Shown one piece after another: positions 8,131-20,159 of a DNA stretch of 64,000 nt (the stretch's first letter is position 1; every line of letters starts with the position of its first letter). Source of the DNA: Cristatella mucedo (lineage: Eukaryota > Bryozoa > Phylactolaemata > Cristatellidae); the NCBI GenBank assembly GCA_009760855.2, contig WPIO01000051.1, positions 2,409,501 to 2,473,500 on the forward strand, given 5' to 3'. Both the position numbers and the translations under genes were made by a program. Below the pieces are notes generated by a model. It was not told where the DNA came from, ran no database searches, and worked only from the letters and a program-made list of their open reading frames with translations.

Positions 8131-10340
8131 TTTTACCTTGACCTTGGCCCGAGCTAGCTAGGCACCTGCTAGCGACTCATACGTGCAGCAGCGCCGATAC
8201 GCAGAGAGATATGACAACAGTAGCAGAACACGGTGCCCCGTACCTTACGATAACAAGTCCATAGTGTAGACAGGTTGAATCGACAGCGGCTGCCTAGCCG
8301 TAGATTATCGCATTACGGGTTCTTTGCCGTTATATTTCATGGACTGCGAATGATGACCATGTCATCAGTCTGATTGATTTAGCATGCTGCCGTTTTATAA
8401 GCTTAGCCGCTGAATCAATGTACAAACTTGCAAGATTTTCGTCGTGTTCAGCCGCATTGCATGCAGCAGCATTGATGTCACTGCATCCACATGCGGCAGC
8501 GAAACCAGCGGCTGTGGCTGCGGAGGCAGCCTCGATACTCCCGTGCATCAATAACTGCTGCTCTGCCTCCGTGCGTATCTCCTGGGCATAGAGTTGCCCT
8601 AATCAAGCTTGTAACTTGCACGGTTCTCGAACCAGAGTTGCATCCATTTTTCAACCTGCTCTTCAGAGCAATTCGTTCCGTTGCCATTAGGGACGGCAGT
8701 TCAGATTGAAGACCGGCTAAAAAAACAGTGGTCCAGTGGCGATGCACCCGTGTGAGGACACGTGACTAGCTTCCTCACCTGGACTTTTTCATTTATGCTG
8801 ACCGTTTCCCAGCTTTGGAATTCGATCGTTCTCAATCCAAGCTACAGCAAGCCGATTTTAATTTTTGAACTTACAGTCGTCAGATGAAGGACATTCCGAA
8901 CAATAATATCTATTGGAACTAGATTGAAAGTGACTTCGGTCACTCCTTGCCTCCCCTTTAGCAACAGACACAAGTGGTTACCTTAGTGTTGACCTTGGCA
9001 CTACAACCAATTACAGATACCCGAGTGAAGCCTGCTAAGCTTTTCGCTCTGAAAAATATTCCCTCTTGGTCATTGCACGTGGACTTTTTCTGCCAAGTTC
9101 ACCCAATTGGGAGCTCTCTTCCCCGTAAAGCTGCTGATGCCATGCATTCCCATGAGGCAATGCATATTTTTAGAGACCAAACCACACAGGCGTACAGCTT
9201 TTTTGTGTGGTGTTATGGACTGGCATTCGCTCTCGTAAACAGATTACCGCAACGGCTCGCGTTTCTTATTATAGAGGTGGCTATTGCCAGCCGATACCAA
9301 GAGAGTTCTAAGGCACTGGAAGCTTCAAATTTTTTGAGATAAGTCCATATCCGTGTCTAAAGTTCGAGTGCACTACTTATAAAACTAGAGAAGTGCTGCT
9401 ACCAATAGCACGCGATAGCGGTCAGCGGCTCAATTTTGGGGATTCGACAACTGTTTTGCCGAGAGCAGCTACAGGTGTTTGCATGGTGCTTCGCAGGCCT
9501 GTTCGTTATGCAACAGACAGGGTCGTACTGAGTGACATAGTGAAATCCCAACTAAATATTGACAATCCTTAATGTCGACGCAGGTCCAGTGCGCCCAGGC
9601 ATGCAGATGACATCGAGAGAACGATAGCAATCGATAACTCACCACACTTCAGAAGCAAGTCTGCATCCTGCGAGATGCCACCTGTACTCTTATTGAACCT
9701 CTGCTGTTAATTGTCTGATACGTCCGCGAAATCGCCGGCTCGATGGTAACCACCCTCCACAAGGGTTTGGTCAGTATCAAATTTATAAAGCCTACTTAGT
9801 ATTGAAGCCCTAGATCTATATACACACTTACTAATAATTTGCTTACAAGAACCACCAATCATTTCGGGGGTGTGGCCACTTACGAGAGCGGATTAGCAGC
9901 GGCTTGCTGTTTAATGTAAGTAGTTGCATTGCTGCCTTTGCTTGTGACCCTGCACGTGCATCGCTTCTACGGATTACGATCGCTTCTACGGATCTCGATC
10001 TAGGCGTATCATTGGGCAAATACGAAGGCTCAACTTAAAACGTTTCCAGTCATGCATTCGTACATCAGCTTCGAACTCACCTATTACCCGAAGCTTGCAC
10101 GTGGCCACGTATCGAGTACGGCCAGCCTTCGCAATCCGATAGCTGCTCTGCGGCAATAGACGCCGTAGACACTAGTCCGTTTTCATCCTGCAGCTGTCAT
10201 TTGCATGGGTTATCCCGACCTGATGAGCACTTTCTTGTTAGTCAGCGCTCGGAAGCCATCGGCACATTTAGGCCACGTGCCGGCTTGGTCTACACGAAAT
10301 ACGTTGGACAGTACATTTTACATTGAGCTCAGTATAGGCT
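8131..10340. other. no gene recognised
   Basis: Balanced composition with only short unrelated ORFs. One small tandem duplication is visible (atcgcttctacggat twice near 9960-9996). No domain or splice pattern was recognised. Confidence 0.5.
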
Positions 10341-10640
10341 GAGCATCGTTGCTGATCTCGGAAGATAGGATCACCGACATTCACTCGCAAATGGCAATTC
10401 TTTTGCAAATGCCACATCAATTGCGTCTCATCGACCTGCACTGGCTCCCCATCAAGCAGGGTATCGACTCCAAAGAACATTCACGTTTAGATCCCTCCAT
10501 TCTCTTGCTTCGACCTACTTAGCCGACCGACTTCCCAATCAAGCTAAGCGACGTACCGCCCGCCCTTACGACTCAAGACGTTTAGCTGTACGTCTAACCA
10601 ACCTCAAATCCATGAGAATGCCTTCTGTTCGTATGCACCT
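10340..10640 (+). mobile_element. L2-like LINE, decayed reverse transcriptase C-terminal fragment
   Basis: With frameshifts and stops, the plus strand reads LRLIDLHWLPIKQGID, then a PT.PTDFPIKL block and TNLKS, then a degraded equivalent of the WNSLP motif (aattcaccc, about 10650). These match the better preserved copies at 34.1 and 63.6 kb in the same order. Confidence 0.65.
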
Positions 10641-10774
10641 TTAGCCTGGAATTCACCCCGAGTGAGGTAAGTACATGCACTCATTTGACAACATTTAAAA
10701 AGAAGTATACAATGTTTCTGCTCACAGCCCATGCTAAGGTCCACGTGAATTGTCCTCTTTGTGCTTACGTATAC

Positions 10775-10862
10775 TTAATAATAATATTAACAATGCACTT
10801 GATAAAGCGCCCTCAGAGAACTCAATCTCTTCCTAGGCGCTTTACATTTGCTGCAAACATAT
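10775..10862 (-). mobile_element. L2-like LINE/SINE-A 3' end
   Basis: On the minus strand: gcagcaaatgtaaagcgcc, then gagattgagttctctgaggg and cgcttt, ending in a run of ATT-type repeats (ttaatattattattaa). This is the conserved 3' end of the local L2-like LINE. Confidence 0.75.
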
Positions 10863-10879
10863 GCTATCACTGACTGTTG

Positions 10880-10985
10880 ACATGCTTACTGTTCAGCCTG
10901 TGCAGAGTGCCTATAACAAACTTTGCTCATTGGGGCGATATATAAATTCCTTTTGTCATTATTGTTGCAATTGGGATAATCGTGT
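10880..10985 (+). mobile_element. L2-like LINE 3' end, diverged, inverted relative to the previous one
   Basis: Plus strand: cagagtgcctataacaaac, then ggggcgatatataaattcc and cattattgttg, a diverged version of the same 3' end. It forms a tail-opposed pair with 10775-10862. Confidence 0.5.
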
Positions 10986-10989
10986 AGTT

Positions 10990-13490
10990 TGATCGGTTCG
11001 ATGTATTTTATTGTAGCAATAAATCGGATTTCCGTAATAACTGGTGGCGTCTTGACGTTTCGCTGCTCTGAGTTGAGTTCTGATCTAGGGCTGCGGTCTT
11101 ACACCTTAGCGGCCATACTGGTCGGAACAAGATGGCGTACGTATTAATCGACCCACTCAGCGGCTCGAAGGAGCGCCTTGGCTCCCAGGTTATCCAGTCA
11201 AAGCAGGAGCGGGTCGATTAATTTCAGCTAGCGGCAATATCAAACAGTTCAGGTCTCGTGGTACCGTACTACCCTGCGGCAGGAGCAGTCGCTTGCCGAT
11301 AGCCGCTTGCTTATGCTGATCGTCTATCGGGTACAAAAGACATGGCGCCAAAGTAACACTTAGATGACAACAAAGTGCACCGGCTTTGCTTGGGCCTCGT
11401 CCACGTAGGGCTGCTTGAAATTGCCAGAGCCATCAGTCATGGGCCCATCAGCATGTATGCTGCACGCACTTGTCCAGCATTTGGCCCGGAGCTGTAGCTA
11501 TGATTTGCAGTTCTCAGCGTGGAGCCCGACTGGTCAAGACTTGCCTCTCAGCATAGCTCGCTGTACCTTCCCCTTCAACTTCTAATGGGTAGACACAATT
11601 CATCATATTCTTTTTTTTGGTCTGTCCTTTTCATATTTCTCGAAGGCTTTACAGAGTGCTGCCAAATTCACACGGTCGGTATGCCGAGGTTGGTCTCTCC
11701 GTTTATCCTCCAGCTCCACCCTCAAAACTGCTTTTGTTATGGAGGTGGGAAATGGCTCTCCGCAATGCACCCTCGCGATGAATTGAAGTCGTATGCATGA
11801 TTCCTCCATGCGAAGCCGTTGTCTATGCTTTGCTCGAACGACTATGTTCTCGCGGAACGTATCGATGATTTTGCCGGTCATGTCATCCTCTTCACCTTTC
11901 GAAGCAGCAAAGAAGTCGTGCCCATGAGGTCCCCGCGATTGGTCGCCTTTTCGTGGCTTCCGTCGATCTTGACTCCGCCTGGGGCCAAGAGGTAGGCCGA
12001 ACCGTGCTTACAATCGGCTTGATCTTCCGTTGGCCTTTTCTCGGCCTTGGATCTCTATCCGGTCAAGGTGGCGTATGCACCTAAAAACTGGCCGCATAAA
12101 GCAGCTTTCAGCGAAACTTACCCTATTGACTCCAATCTTTCGCAGGACTTCTCGGCAAAGCTTCAAAGCGTAAGCTAAACTTGAACCCATCATCTACTGG
12201 TGACGGCTCCATAGCCGCACCTAGCAGCGAAGTTTGAGCGGGTGGAGGAGCAGGAAGCAGCAGCAAAAGAGTAGTCGGTAGGGAAACTCGAAGTTATAAT
12301 AACCCGGGAAAAGAATTCTCTCTTTAAACCGACAGAAGAAACCCACGGCCCTTCATCGGTCGGTCAGTATAAGATTATGTAGCCTATCGTTGCTTCGGTA
12401 TAGGTTTATAGCAGGGTGGTTTATGGCGTCGCAGATAAGTAACGATGTACGTATAACGGGGTTTTACGTTGGCCAGAGGGAGGAGGCCCAACAGCCCAAC
12501 TATTTAATGAGGTGAAACCGCAGCAAGAAGAATGTGTCACTAAGGAAGGACGTGCCGCCTTTGTCAGCGGGCCGACGCTTCAGAGCAGCTGAGAGACAGC
12601 CAGAAGGATTCAGTGTCAGCGGAGCCAGACAGCGAGTCTGCTTGCTAGTAACCGACAGGGTTTCAGCTTAAACGGCGGGAAAGAAAGTTCCAGAATCAGC
12701 AGTCCCCGTTTTTTTCGAGTATTCCCAATCAGTATGAAAGTATCATTGTTACGCAAGAATGGTAGGAGGTAGCTCCACAATTGACAACACGACCTGCAGA
12801 TGCGTGTTTCAATCAAGATTGTGATAAAGTAGACAGTATTTAAAACATTGCTAAACACATGGTCATTTCTCATATTTTGCACCTGGTCAGCAAACCGAGG
12901 TGGTAGAAAGCACAACTTGTTTTAAATAATGCTTTAAATAATTTAAATATAATTTAAATAATTCACGCGAATCTTATGCTTTAGGGAAATCTTGGTGGCA
13001 ATCAGTCCACAAAACACTGGAATATTTAAGGCTATATCTTCTATCCACCCCCCCCCCCGCGAGCAAACTTATGGTTCCAGCATACTATGCTGAAACCATC
13101 TTTATTTAGCGCCAACTGTAGCAGCAAGTATGGCGAATTTCTCGGCAGTTCTGCCCATATTGAGCAAGTCAGGAGTCGAGCGGAAAGAGTAGCCAGGAGC
13201 TCCACAGAACTGGAAACAGGGGTAGGCACTTTGAAATAAAAATGCAATGTTATTTTAAATGCAAATTACTAGTTTAAAAATCCAGTTCTCAAAAAAGGTA
13301 CGATTCCGTGTCAATGTAGCTAACTAGCAATCAGTATACAAAGATTTCTAAATGCGGCCATTCAAATGTGGCAGAGGTCTTCGACTGCTGACAGGCAGCT
13401 CAGCATTCAACCCTGCAACCCCCTCCCCCGATGCTTAGATGATTATTCCGTTGGAATAAAGGTGCCAACTATTGTACACATGGTGGGCCT
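10990..13490. other. no gene recognised
   Basis: Mixed-composition sequence. The ORFs (longest 99 codons) show no recognisable domain. A C-run is present at 13048-13057 and a short AT-rich patch at 12920-12960. Confidence 0.5.
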
Positions 13491-13494
13491 ACAA

Positions 13495-13600
13495 TCGATA
13501 GAATGATAGTAATAAAAATAATACATTTGTTGTAATGCCTCCAGAGAACTCAATCTCTTTCCATGCTCTTTACATTTGCTACAAAGGAAGCATAATCGGC
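13495..13600 (-). mobile_element. L2-like LINE 3' end
   Basis: On the minus strand: cctttgtagcaaatgtaaag, then ggaaagagattgagttctct and an A/T tail with tattattttta. Same 3' block as at 10.8, 38.9 and 63.3 kb. Confidence 0.7.
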
Positions 13601-14028
13601 GATGATGATATATGCGGTTGAGTGGCACCACATTCAACTCTGTCGTTTTTGCGAGCAAAAATCAAACTATCTCCACCTCACACTAGGTGCTGGTATCGTT
13701 TCATCTTTCAGCCTAACCAATTAAAAGATCACAATTTAAGCCTAAAGTGCCGGCCAGCCACTTTGAGATGGAAAACCGGCTTCTGGCAAGCGAAAGTCGA
13801 CACCGGTTACCAAGCATCTCCTTTGAGTGCTAAGTGGCATCGAAATTTTACTGGTATGGCACCGAGTCTCCAAAAGGCTTTCGCGATTCAATCGACGACT
13901 TTCTAGGCCTGTTGCTTGTCCTGTTGTCAATCAATTTTGAAAGCCAAGGGGAATTACTTTCAGCCTTGCTTACTTTGAGTTTCCCAGCTCAGATTGTAGC
14001 TCTCGGGGGAGGGAGGGGTACCAGGGAG

Positions 14029-14030
<2 letters not shown>

Positions 14031-14077
<47 letters not shown>

Positions 14078-14101
14078 TAATAAAAAATATATATATATAT
14101 T
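14031..14101. repeat. (TC)n-(TA)n compound microsatellite
   Basis: About 32 bases of TC repeat run directly into TA repeats, with a second TA run after aataaaaa. It creates a spurious Ser/Leu- and Tyr/Ile-rich ORF. Confidence 0.95.
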
Positions 14102-14946
14102 TATGAGCCCGATGGCTGTAACCCGGTCTACGTGTACTGCGATAGCTAATTGGTCCAAATTAAATGCAAATAGGCTAAACATGTTGGGCTCGTCGAGTTC
14201 TATTCGTCAGCAGGAAGGCAGCGATTTCGAAATCAATGATTTTATACTTCGTGATTTTGAAATAAATTATTTCATATTTCCCAAGTGCGAAGTGGCTGAC
14301 CAGACCCAGGGCAAGGATCCAGGGCTCGATCACGAAAATTGAGCCCATTTTCCTATTTTTGCGAGAAATAGCTCAAGATTGATGGGTGATTGGGACAAAC
14401 GCTGGTGCCTTCTTCGGGCACCCCACAGAGCGCATCTGCATTCCCGGAGCAACCGTCTGCGCAGATGCTCTTTTATCTGCCACGAGTCTGTGCCATATCG
14501 GATGCCGCCGCCAACGGTGCACCAATATTGTCAGATCTTCGTCCTCACTATCAGCGATACCACCAAGGCGAGCACTGGCGCCGCGATTCCGGATCTCCAG
14601 CATAATCTTTTCAGATCAGCGGATGGCAATGAAGTTTCCCGGAAATATTTTTGAGAAATGGCTCATCAGTTTTATTGCGTTGTCAAGAAAATAATTGCTA
14701 GCATCTTTTATGTCATCATTATAGTCAGCCATAGCGTGCATCCTTTCATTGAGCTCTTGCGCACATAGTTCTTCAGATTGTTTCGACATGATTCTGACAG
14801 TGCTGCTCCTGAATCATATCAACGGCGTTTCCGACTTCGAAACACTATATTTTTTAGAACAGCTATCCGCAAAATAAATAATTAATTGTGATTCTACTTG
14901 CAGACATTCGGTAACCCGGGTTACTGCCATCAGGCTCATATGTTAT

Positions 14947-15028
<82 letters not shown>

Positions 15029-16502
15029 GTCTCTGAAAACCGAGTCTGCCTAAGTTGCTCGCTTTCAGAATATCTGTCTGCGTCGTATAAACGCACTGAA
15101 TTATATTCAAGATATGAGATGATTTTTGAGCCGAGTATTTGTTTTTAACACTTCCGAGCTTTTTTCTGTCCGATCCGAAAGCAATTATTTTTTTGACTGC
15201 ACCAGCAGTCTTGACATCTCAGAGCACCCTGCGTGGTCTAGTCTATCAGTTTTCTTTACCATCGGTAAGTGAGGAATTTCTTCTGGTTAATCTTGGAAGT
15301 TTGATTCTGGCTTCAAGAAAGCGAATAAATCGATAGCGTCTAAAGAATCTCCCTAAATTTAGTAAAAACTAGGCCTCAATGCCAAGCGTATGCAGGTTTT
15401 TTTTAGGAGTCACTAGCAACAAAAGACTATTTAAAGTTTTGCTGCTCCAAGCTTCGTAGATGAGTCAATGGCAATTCAAAGCAGTTGAACGTTGTATACC
15501 GGCAGACACATCGACACTGGAATCTTAATCTCCTCTGACATGCATAAGCATAATCATTTGGCGGAGTTGCATATAGAAACTTAGAGGTTCAAGGCTAACT
15601 GATTTAACATCCAAAATTAATAAAAGAAGTATATTTTTTCTGAGCGGAACGCAGGGTCTCAAATTCTGAGTGGAAACATTTACATGAAGAATGAAAAGAG
15701 AACTTGGAATAATTTACTGCTGTGGATCAAAATGTTCTAATTACAAGTACGATAACAGTGACTTGCCGTGAGAATGCAAGTCCAGAGGTATGAAATTACG
15801 GGTGTGATTAAATCCGACGTCACTATCCAGTGCCACTGAATACTCTTTCTTACACGTAGTCACTGATGGGAGGACGATTAATGGAAAGTCGTGTCTTATT
15901 AGAGAATTTTCACAGTAACTGTGCCAAAAGACACTTTTAACTACGTGCTTTGAAACTGTCATCACAGCTTGCTTACACCGACAACGCGAAGCAGTTTACT
16001 GCTATCACACGTCAGTGTTATGTGTGGATTCACTTTACCACAGCTGCATGTCGGCAACAAAACCCTCATACAGGTGTATATAATGCAATAGCCTGAAAGA
16101 ACTTTTATGTTTGCGTTTTGGTATCTGGTGCTGAAATTTGGTAGGGTTACCATACGTAGGGAGATTCGAGTCGCATCTAATGAGTGTGGTCTATTACAAA
16201 CCCTCTGTTTAGACAACAAAATCCTCCTGCTACTTTTAACTATGTGATCTGCGGTCTTTAACTAGGATAGATATGAAGAACGTTAGTCGGTTTATCAATT
16301 TCTCTTTTCACTGAACAGATCAGAAGTGCACTGAAGCTTTAGGAGAAATGTCTGCCCATAGAGCCACATGGCATTTTATCCTACCCCTAGGGCGACAACT
16401 CCGCTCGAGCCACTTTTGCCACATTGGCAGAGCTTTATACCAATATACGAGTAAATAATTCAGAGTTCATCTGAAGGGCATCCATAAATATGGATCTCGG
16501 TC
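14102..16502. other. AT-rich stretch, no gene recognised
   Basis: Apart from the GT microsatellite at 14949-15026, nothing recognisable. ORFs are short and unrelated. Locally AT-rich, with many TTTA/AATT runs. Confidence 0.5.
14949..15026. repeat. (GT)n microsatellite, about 78 bp
   Basis: Uninterrupted GT dinucleotide repeat of about 39 units. It produces an artefactual poly-Thr/His ORF on the minus strand. Confidence 0.98.
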
Positions 16503-16624
16503 TCAAACTCCACAAAACCATAACGACTAAGTGGGTAATTTTTATTTTTATTTTTATTCAAAGCCAGAGTGGCTCGAAGTTCGCAGTTCGGGTAAACAAG
16601 CTTATTTAACAGTTGTATGTTAAT

Positions 16625-16740
16625 AGAAGCAGAAGAGTCTTACCGGCTATCGCCACCGGTTGCAGTAGGCAATAAATGATCACCTACTTCTGTACGCGAA
16701 CCCAAGACCGAGATCGTGAAGAGCGAGCACCTTACCCTCC
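16625..16740 (-). mobile_element. SINE family B, partial copy
   Basis: On the minus strand: a short A-box remnant (gtaaggtgctcgctcttcac), a B-box-like region (atctcggtcttgggttcgcg), the body tactgcaaccggtggcgata and a truncated tail. An F2 3'-end remnant (ccacaaaaccataacgac) lies just upstream at about 16508. Confidence 0.65.
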
Positions 16741-16804
16741 TCCTAAGACCAAGAAGACTAAGACCCTCCTCCTAAGACCTCCGCTAAGACCAAGGGGCAT
16801 GATG

Positions 16805-18110
16805 TAATGGTATATATCTCCGTCTATTACTCCAGAAAGCCTCAACAACCAAGTGGCGGTTAAGAAGGAGAGTTTTCTACACTAACTCGGAGTATAGGCG
16901 GCTTTCGGTACAAAAGCAGTAGCCAATAGACTTCCTCTGGCACAACAAAGAGAAAGTGAGAAGCTTCGCCGAGTCAGAGGACAGTCGAGGAAGTGACGTA
17001 GCCGCTGGAAGTAGCAGCTTACGACGAATGAAACGGATGTGATTCAGTCAGACGCAGGAGAGTAGATGTCATTGTGTAGGAGTTTTAAAAGTTAGCTTCA
17101 CTTTCTAGGACCTGCAGAGCACGAGCTTCTGTGACCTACACTCTTTTTTAGCATAGGATTGGAACAGCTAATTTACTGTCCGTAGAGGACATGAGAGCAC
17201 AAGGATGCTGAAACTAGTGCAGCAGTTCAGCTTCCTCTCAGCTAGACCTTTCACACAGTGGGCCTTATGGGTCAGTGGAATAATTTTGCCCTGTACCTGC
17301 TAATCTATCGCGAACCATCCCAGCATTGGTTATCCATTATTTACGGATAATGGATAATGGCTAATCCATAATCTATCCCAGCGTCCAGCAAAGGCGACGA
17401 GTGGATAAACGTCTGGGATTTGTTGATTGCCTTTCAATCTTATTCGTCTCGAGCTGCAAGAGGCTTTATCGCTTTTTTCGGTAGACCAGCTAAGACGGAA
17501 TCGCAGTAGTCTAGCCTCGACAGAGCCAGAGAGCTAGTTAGGTTCTTGCAATCCATTGAGGTAGACAGTCTTTAATCTTAGACGGGGATTGAGCATGATG
17601 GCTAGCTGTGGATGCATTTATCTCAACGAAACTTTCAGAATTTGGGCAGCTGTCAAAGAGAACGCCTAAATTCTGAGTGCATTGTGAATCTCGTACAACT
17701 GCATCGCACACGAGGAGAGAAAATTTACGTAGCCTTGCCACACGCTTAGGGTGTCCTATGAGTAGCAATCTGGCTTTGTCATAGTTTAGCTTAAACGAAT
17801 TGGCCAATATCCAGGATCTAATGCCTGCCCGGGGCAAGAATTCAGCTTATTCAGCGTTACTGCGGCGATTCCGACAGTTTAAAGGACAAATATTGCGGAT
17901 TTTGTCAGCCTAAAAGTGATTGCTGATCCCGCGGGCCCAAATTCATCTTCCCAGCGGCTTGAAAAAATGGAGAGCAGCCAAGAGCCTAGGACGGATCCTT
18001 GTTAGACTCTACAGGTGACTAGTCTGATGGACGAGACTTGATTGAACCACACGACACTGATTGAACATGGTCGGACAAGAAGTTTTTGAACTCACTTTTT
18101 TTGCCAGACA
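16805..18110 (-). mobile_element. F2-family non-LTR retrotransposon, decayed reverse transcriptase and 3' end
   Basis: Minus-strand reading with frameshifts gives the RT order expected of CR1/L2-like LINEs: FKNFLSDHVQSV, VTCRV.QGSVLGS (the VPQGS block), a region where the catalytic Tyr-Ala-Asp-Asp motif should sit but is lost (about 17880-17925), NSFKLNYDKARLLLIGHP (17745-17800), NLGVLFDS, KIKDCLPQ, LDYCDSVLAGLP (about 17480-17520), then the 3' block with aaaactctccttc. The element copies itself by target-primed reverse transcription in the family; this copy cannot encode active enzyme. Confidence 0.85.
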
Positions 18111-19140
18111 GATCGTTGCTCTCAATTGTTCAATGCAAACAGAGTTGCTACGCTGTAGATTGGTAGGTTTTTCGGCCAGATGCCTACTTGAGAAAATATA
18201 CAGATATACACGGTATAATTGCATGGCTTGTAAATACAGATTTATATTAATAAAAAAGGATGAAAAGGCAAGGGGGTATGTCAACATCAAGCAGCACGAG
18301 TTAGTTGCCCGTGACTTAGGGGTTATTTTGGAGAGTTATCTTGGGCCCTTAAATGTCATGAAGGGGTACCTCCCATAGATAACCCAGATATCACATAGAT
18401 ATCTTTGGATGGCGACCCTTTGCCGAAGTCTCCGGGAGGGCTACTCTTTTTATCTGAGTGGGGGCTACTCTTTTTATCTGAGTGGCATAGTAGCTGGGAG
18501 CACCTCTAGTCAGCCAGGATACGGTGAAGATACAGCGAGCATGAAAGTACGTTAAAATATAAAATGAGCAGATGATGAAGGCAAGCGTCTAATTTGGCTA
18601 TGCTCTGTTGGTGCAGCCTACAATGTCCACCGTGGCTCAGTGGTCGGAGCGAACTGCATCGACGGAGCTGAAACGACAGTATCTTCACGATGCTCAGTGC
18701 AGGAAGCATGCAATTGAGTTAAAAATGCAACGAAAAGACGACCCTTTTAATTGGTTCAGCGGTTTTTTTATGGGCCCTGCGTTTCCAGGTATAAGCCCCG
18801 CAGATTGTTGAATTTTCTTCGAATGTGCGTTGTCATTAAGCCATTACTACTTCAACAATCGCTGAGCACTGCTTCCTGCTCGCTTTTTCTCGATGCGGAA
18901 GAAGTCCTTTCTTTGACGGGGAAGAAGTCATTGGCAGCTATCGCTGCAACATCGTCACATTGGAAGTCTGTAGGCTACACTCGTTGGCAGTCCAGCCGGG
19001 GCTCGGGCTTCGACTGGCTTTGTTAGAGTTTAGCAGGGCAGTGATTGCGTGCGAAATGACTCGCAGCTAACTCACGTTGCTTCGCTTGAAATGCCCTCTT
19101 CGGTACACAATGTAGCCCGATCGAAACTTATCGCGCTGTG
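18111..19140. other. no gene recognised
   Basis: Contains a short tandem duplication (ctactctttttatctgagtg twice, 18440-18484). Otherwise no repeats or exons are recognised. A faint RT-like upstream continuation of the F2 copy may extend to about 18.25 kb. Confidence 0.45.
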
Positions 19141-19312
19141 GTTGCGGCCCTGGGGTAAGGTGCATGCCTTCAACGACCGAAGTCAAGGTGAAAGCATTTG
19201 AAGACCAAAGGTCGTGGACTCGAGCCCGGCGGTATACGTGAAGCGCCTGGATAGAGATTGAGTTCTCTTAAGGTGCTATGCAAATGAATAATATATTGTA
19301 ATTGTTATCGAA
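19141..19312 (+). mobile_element. SINE family A copy
   Basis: A-box region ggccctggggtaaggtgcat, B box ggtcgtggactcgagcccgg, then the A-type tail: gtgaagcgcctggatagaga and gttctcttaaggtgctatgc, ending in A/T repeats (aataatatattg). Nearly full length, with about 20 extra bases between the boxes. Confidence 0.85.
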
Positions 19313-19471
19313 TAGTTGGCACAGCGAAACCAAGTAAGCTCCTGCGTCCGTTGAAGCCTTCGCCCCGCGATGAGATATCGGAAGGCAGCGAGTGGGCACC
19401 GCGAACGCCCAAAGCGAGGCCGGGCGATAGACTTCCGTATCGCTGCGGAGCTGCTCGAGCTCTGCGCTCCA

Positions 19472-19643
19472 CTCTGCCCCGCTCGCTGCTCCCCGCTCGC
19501 TGCTCCCCGCTCGCTCTGCCCCGCTCGCTTTGCCCCGCTCGCTCTGCCCCGCTCGCTCTGCCCCGCTAGCTCTGCCCCGCTAGCTCTGCTCGGCTCGCTC
19601 TGCTCCGCTCGCTGCTCCCCGCTCGCTCTGCCCCGCTCGCTCA
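19472..19643. repeat. 14-bp GC-rich minisatellite
   Basis: About twelve imperfect copies of gctcgctctgcccc, with variants tgctcc and gctagc. It makes long Leu/Pro/Ala- or Gln/Ser/Glu-rich ORFs on both strands that need not be real. Confidence 0.92.
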
Positions 19644-19772
19644 TGCATATTCGAGTGCTTTCACTTGTTGCACAATGCTGCAGCTCCTCGTCTGTTAATC
19701 CCACCTTCAGGTACTATCGTTCGTATGACATTTGCTTGCGTATTGTACCGCAGCGTTAAATCATACTTCACT

Positions 19773-19800
19773 GCCTGGTTTGGCCCAGGGGTTAAATGCG
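19773..19800 (+). mobile_element. SINE family A, 5' part of an interrupted copy
   Basis: cctggtttggcccaggggtt is the A-box start of a SINE A. It breaks off after ttaaatgcg and appears to resume at about 19964, on the far side of a minus-strand SINE. Confidence 0.65.
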
Positions 19801-19963
19801 TAAATACGTAATTAATTTGTATAGCGCTCTAGGAGAACTTAATCTTACGTGCAGGCACTTTCTATATGTCACTAACGAGGCTCGAGCCCATGGCTTCGGT
19901 CTTCAAATGCGGTCACCTTGACCTCGATCGTTAAAGGCGCGCACGTTAACCGCTGGGTCAAAC
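19801..19963 (-). mobile_element. SINE family A, inserted copy
   Basis: On the minus strand: ggtttgacccagcggttaac (A box), cgaggtcaaggtgaccgcat, the B-box region catgggctcgagcctcgtta, then tagaaagtgcctgcacgtaa and gttctcctagagcgctatac with tail. Full length and interrupting a plus-strand copy of the same family. Confidence 0.8.
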
Positions 19964-20078
19964 CTGCGTTAAGGTACTCATCTTTGACGACGGAGGTCAT
20001 GGGCTCGGGCTTTCGGCATATGTGAAACACATGGATATAGATTAAGCTCTCTTAGGGCGCTGCAAAGTGAGTTTTCAT

Positions 20079-20079
<1 letters not shown>
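19964..20079 (+). mobile_element. SINE family A, 3' part of the interrupted copy
   Basis: Continues the copy begun at 19773: gttaaggtactcatctttga, the B-box region aggtcatgggctcgggcttt, then tgtgaaacacatggatatag and ctctcttagggcgctgcaaa. Its tail runs directly into the CA microsatellite. Confidence 0.75.

Positions 20080-20144
<65 letters not shown>
20080..20144. repeat. (CA)n microsatellite
   Basis: About 32 uninterrupted CA units directly after a SINE A tail, followed by a short TA-rich run. Confidence 0.98.
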
Positions 20145-20149
<5 letters not shown>

Positions 20150-20159
20150 GTATTATATT

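Noticed and set aside
8974-9342. 122-codon plus-strand ORF considered as a LINE RT fragment
   Set aside because: Tried to match the RT block before the YADD motif, but the order and residues do not fit. No adjacent LINE 3' end.
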